Shown here one piece after another: positions 32,146-34,594 of a DNA stretch of 34,594 nucleotides. The stretch is taken from NCBI GenBank assembly GCA_029555415.1, contig JAKPSI010000034.1, positions 1 to 34,594 of the forward strand, given 5' to 3'. Source of the stretch: Bacteroidota bacterium. GTDB taxonomy: Bacteria; Bacteroidota; Bacteroidia; Chitinophagales; Chitinophagaceae. Each line of letters starts with the position of its first letter. Within the stretch, counting starts at the first letter, position 1. The translations under genes and the position numbers were made by a program. Under the pieces are notes generated by a model that searched no databases, was not told the DNA's origin, and worked only from the letters and a program-made list of their open reading frames with translations.

Positions 32146-32955
32146 ATGAATACTTTTTTCAAGGACAAGGTTGTTGTCGTGACCGGCGGTACGGATGGTA
32201 TCGGCCGGGCGTTGGTAGAGACCCTGATCGGCATGGGTGCCAAAGTGGCCACTTGTGGCCGGAATCATGATAAATTATATCAGTTACAGTCGGCCTTCCC
32301 CTCCGCACATCTGCATACCATGGTGGCGGATGTGAGCAGTGAGAACGATTGCCGCCGATTCATGGAAATGACGATCCATAATTTCGGAGGTATCGATGTG
32401 CTGATCAACAATGCCGGCATCTCCATGCGCTCGCTCCTTACAGAGGTTTCCATGGATACGATCCGAAAAGTAATGGACATCAATTTTTACGGTACTGTAT
32501 ACTGCACTAAATATGCTTTGCATTCGATCATTGAAAGAAAAGGGACCATCGTTGGGGTATCTTCCATCGCCGGCTATCGCGGATTGCCCGGCCGCAGTGG
32601 TTATTCCGCCAGCAAATGGGCGGTACAGGGATGGCTGGAAGCGGTCAGGACCGAATTGCTGCATACTGGCGTGAACGTAATGTGGGTCTGCCCCGGCTTC
32701 ACTACCTCCAATATCCGCAATGCCGCACTGAACAAGGACGCGCAGTCACACGGCGCAACACCCATGGATGAAGGCAAGATGATGCCTGCAACGGAATGTG
32801 CCGATCATATCCTGAAAGCGATCAGGAAAAGGAAAAGAAGTCTTGTCCTTACATTCACCGGCAAGCGCACCGTTTTCCTGAATAAGTTCTTCCCCAAACT
32901 GGCGGATAAACTGACCTATAATTTCTTTTTTAAAAACGGAGAGCTGGTTAAATAG
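32146..32955 (+). CDS. Short-chain dehydrogenase/reductase
   Basis: 269-residue classical SDR. The Rossmann motif VVTGGTDGIGRA (about residues 11-22) binds NAD(P); NNAGIS and the catalytic triad with SSIAGYRGLPGRSGYSASK (Ser, Tyr, Lys) are present. Substrate not predictable. The TAG stop is the first word of a period-7 array. Confidence 0.94.
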   Translation: MNTFFKDKVVVVTGGTDGIGRALVETLIGMGAKVATCGRNHDKLYQLQSAFPSAHLHTMVADVSSENDCRRFMEMTIHNFGGIDVLINNAGISMRSLLTEVSMDTIRKVMDINFYGTVYCTKYALHSIIERKGTIVGVSSIAGYRGLPGRSGYSASKWAVQGWLEAVRTELLHTGVNVMWVCPGFTTSNIRNAALNKDAQSHGATPMDEGKMMPATECADHILKAIRKRKRSLVLTFTGKRTVFLNKFFPKLADKLTYNFFFKNGELVK

Positions 32956-33009
32956 GTAATAGGTTACAGGTAAAAGGTTATAGGTAACAGGTAATAGATA
33001 AAAGGTAGG
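32954..33009 (+). repeat. Period-7 array, AGGTAAN word, overlapping the SDR stop codon
   Basis: AGGT starts at 32954, 32961, 32968, 32975, 32982 and 32989, with AGAT at 32996 and AGGT at 33003, in exact 7-nt phase. The first unit includes the AG of the SDR TAG stop codon (32953-32955). Confidence 0.93.
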
Positions 33010-33026
33010 ATCCGAAACGAATATTC

Positions 33027-33836
33027 ATGCCGCTGCTCACGCTTACATCAGATATTGGAAGTCCCGATTACTTGGTCGGGACCGTGAAGGCGCGCCTGCT
33101 GGATGTGAATCCGGAGTTCAGGATCATCGACATCTCCCATAACATTCCACCGTTCAACTATACACAGGCAGCATATATCTGCAGTAACACGCTCAAACAT
33201 TTCCCTTCATACACCTATCATCTTATCCTCGTCAATCTGTTCGAGAAAAAACCTGAGCAACTGCTGCTGGCTTTTCACAAGAACCAGTACCTGCTGTGTG
33301 CGGACAATGGACTGCTGACGATGATCCTGGAAGAGACGCCGGAAATGGTCATCGGCATTCCGCTCGATCCTGCGGAAAACAAGAACACTTTATATCTCGC
33401 GGGTGTGATGGGGGAAACGGTGAACCGGCTGGTACGGGGTGAACCCATCCTGAAAGTGGGGAACCCTGATGTGAAATATGCGGAGAAAAGACATTTACGG
33501 CCAACGCTTGATGAGCAATCGATCGAAGGACAGATCATCTTCATCGACAGTTTCGAGAATGTGATCATCAACATCACCCGTGAGCAGTTCGAGGACCAGC
33601 GCCGGGGCCGTGAATTCCAGATCGTTTTCAAACGGGATGAGGTGATCGACCGGATCAGCGAGACCTATGCCGATGTACCGGAAGGCGAAAAACTCGCGTT
33701 CTTCAATTCAGCCGGATACCTTGAGATCGCCATCAATAAAGGTAACGCCGCCGGACTCTTCGGCCTCAAGGGTTTTTCCGAGAAATCCAGACAAGGCCAG
33801 CTGGCTTACCAGACCATCAAGATCTTCTTCCGTTAA
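33027..33836 (+). CDS. SAM hydroxide adenosyltransferase family protein
   Basis: 269 residues, DUF62 family, which hydrolyses S-adenosylmethionine to adenosine and methionine. Motifs: LTLTSDIGSPDYLVGTVKA near the N-terminus, IIDISHNIPPFN, and the C-terminal FIDSFENVIINITREQF plus FFNSAGYLEIAINKGNAA. A role in clearing SAM is an inference from the family. Starts with ATG at 33027 just after a period-7 array. Confidence 0.93.
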   Translation: MPLLTLTSDIGSPDYLVGTVKARLLDVNPEFRIIDISHNIPPFNYTQAAYICSNTLKHFPSYTYHLILVNLFEKKPEQLLLAFHKNQYLLCADNGLLTMILEETPEMVIGIPLDPAENKNTLYLAGVMGETVNRLVRGEPILKVGNPDVKYAEKRHLRPTLDEQSIEGQIIFIDSFENVIINITREQFEDQRRGREFQIVFKRDEVIDRISETYADVPEGEKLAFFNSAGYLEIAINKGNAAGLFGLKGFSEKSRQGQLAYQTIKIFFR

Positions 33837-33896
33837 GCGGCGGCCCACCCCCTCGTTTTCAGGATTTTATTAACGAAAATGGATGATGGGCGGGGC

Positions 33897-33926
33897 TTGA
33901 TGATGAACCGAATATCCCTATTTTTG
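33897..33926 (+). promoter_or_regulatory. DUF2723 gene promoter, TTG - 19 nt - TATTTTTG
   Basis: TTG at 33897-33899, a 19-nt spacer and TATTTTTG at 33919-33926, followed by GCGGACGCCC. The ATG is at 33995, so the leader is about 65 nt. Confidence 0.78.
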
Positions 33927-33994
33927 CGGACGCCCGGATCAGGCCGAACCGAAACTGTAGAAGCCTGTGCCCGCGGGTAAAAAATCAACACTTT

Positions 33995-34594
33995 ATGAAC
34001 TTTAAGAAAGTCAATAACCTGACCGGCTGGGCAGTGTTCTTTGTCGCCTTCGCCACGTATTTTTTAACCCGTGAAGCAAGAGGCAGTCTCTGGGATTGCG
34101 GCGAGTTCGTGGCCAGTGCCGACAAGATGCAGCTGCCCCACCCTCCCGGTGCACCGCTGTTCGTGATCCTGGGCAGGTTCTTCATCATCCTTTTCGGTGA
34201 CAAACCGGAAACAGCAGCCAATGCGGTGAACCTGATGAGCGCCCTCGCCAGTGCCGCCACGATCCTGTTCCTGTTCTGGAGCATCACACACTTCGCCCGT
34301 AAAATGTTCGTGAATGTCGGTGAGACCCTCGCGGGCCATCAGCTCTTTACGGTCATGAGTGCCGGTGTGGTGGGTGCGTTAGCTTATACATTCAGTGATT
34401 CATTCTGGTACAGTGCTGTGGAAGGTGAGGTTTATGCCCTTTCTTCCTTCTTCACCGCGCTGGTGTTCTGGTCCATCCTGAAATGGGAACATGCGGATGA
34501 GCATGCCGGTAATGATGCTGCTGCCCGTACGCGCAGTGACCGCTGGATCGTATTCCTGTTCTTCATGATGGGATTATCGATCGGTGTACACTTG
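33995..34594 (+). CDS. DUF2723 membrane protein (glycosyltransferase-like), 5' part
   Basis: First 200 residues; the gene runs past the window end. The start is ATG at 33995 (MNFKKVNNLTGWAVFFVAF). Membrane helix 1 is near residues 9-24, then TREARGSLWDCGEFVASADKMQLPHPPGAPLF, the DUF2723 signature with the DxxE pair and HPPG, resembling GT-C protein O-mannosyltransferases. Further helices follow. A role in adding sugars to envelope proteins is an inference from that relation. Confidence 0.92.
   Translation, partial: MNFKKVNNLTGWAVFFVAFATYFLTREARGSLWDCGEFVASADKMQLPHPPGAPLFVILGRFFIILFGDKPETAANAVNLMSALASAATILFLFWSITHFARKMFVNVGETLAGHQLFTVMSAGVVGALAYTFSDSFWYSAVEGEVYALSSFFTALVFWSILKWEHADEHAGNDAAARTRSDRWIVFLFFMMGLSIGVHL

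Noticed and set aside
33061-33081. Inverted repeat GTCCCGA...TCGGGAC in the SAM adenosyltransferase gene
   Set aside because: It encodes conserved residues (SPDYLVGT) of the family, so it need not be an inserted palindrome.

Overview
The window is chromosomal DNA from a member of the Bacteroidetes, most likely family Chitinophagaceae. Three things point there. Many promoters have the Bacteroidetes -7 form (TAnnTTTG, mostly TATTTTTG), some with a TTG element 19-20 nt upstream. The gene content includes DUF3667, DUF3810, a GH3-like protein, an outer-membrane beta-barrel receptor and a DUF2723 protein. The partial tmRNA encodes a GNTQYAMAA tag. No phage, plasmid, insertion sequence or CRISPR array is visible. 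Most genes are housekeeping or envelope genes.

Layout. 1-214: 5' part of ssrA (tmRNA) on the minus strand, cut by the window edge. 512-2314: a membrane-anchored MutS-family ATPase. 2525-6651 (minus): GH3-like protein, dxr, rseP. 6796-7640: rplU, rpmA, then a 26-residue Lys/Ala peptide gene with its own promoter and terminator. 7675-9354: a PolX/PHP protein whose polymerase site looks dead. 9351-15011 (minus): DUF3667 membrane protein, mazG and a very large NtrY-like histidine kinase in a tight operon. 15116-17266: a secreted YD-repeat protein, an unknown protein and a GDPD-family phosphodiesterase. 17300-17690: repeats, tRNA-Leu(GAG) and a broken partial copy of that tRNA split by a perfect 20-bp palindrome. 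17777-20287: a second histidine kinase, a family 2 glycosyltransferase and a small membrane protein. 20394-20621: tRNA-Gly(GCC) and tRNA-Leu(UAA). 20725-26066: PsbP/DcrB-like lipoprotein-size secreted protein, DUF2130 protein, phosphopantetheinyl transferase, dCTP deaminase, TspO and DUF3810. 26205-28108: DUF177, rpmF, plsX. 28176-29252: a secreted M14-like protein. 29365-29440: tRNA-Lys. 29498-34594: outer-membrane receptor, SDR oxidoreductase, SAM hydroxide adenosyltransferase and the start of a DUF2723 membrane protein.

The most unusual feature is a set of degenerate short tandem arrays in the intergenic DNA. At least five unrelated words (NTAGTCN, AGGTAAN, AGCTNNT/AAGCNNT, GCGGGTT, CTGCNNN) recur with the same exact spacing of 7 nt, in up to nine units. 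Other arrays have a period of 8 (GCGTCGTT) or 9-11 (CTGCG). Many start at or within a few bases of a stop codon, and in three genes (mutS-like, dcd, SDR) the TAG stop codon is itself part of the first repeat unit. Two about 200-bp composite elements with the same module order lie just 3' of the TspO and DUF3810 genes.

Functional themes: isoprenoid precursor synthesis and envelope proteolysis (dxr, rseP), fatty acid/phospholipid initiation (plsX beside rpmF, as in many bacteria), nucleotide pool hygiene (mazG, dcd), ribosome assembly and rescue (rplU, rpmA, rpmF, ssrA, tRNAs), and two sensor kinases without a neighbouring response regulator. All functions are assigned from sequence motifs read by eye; no database search was run.
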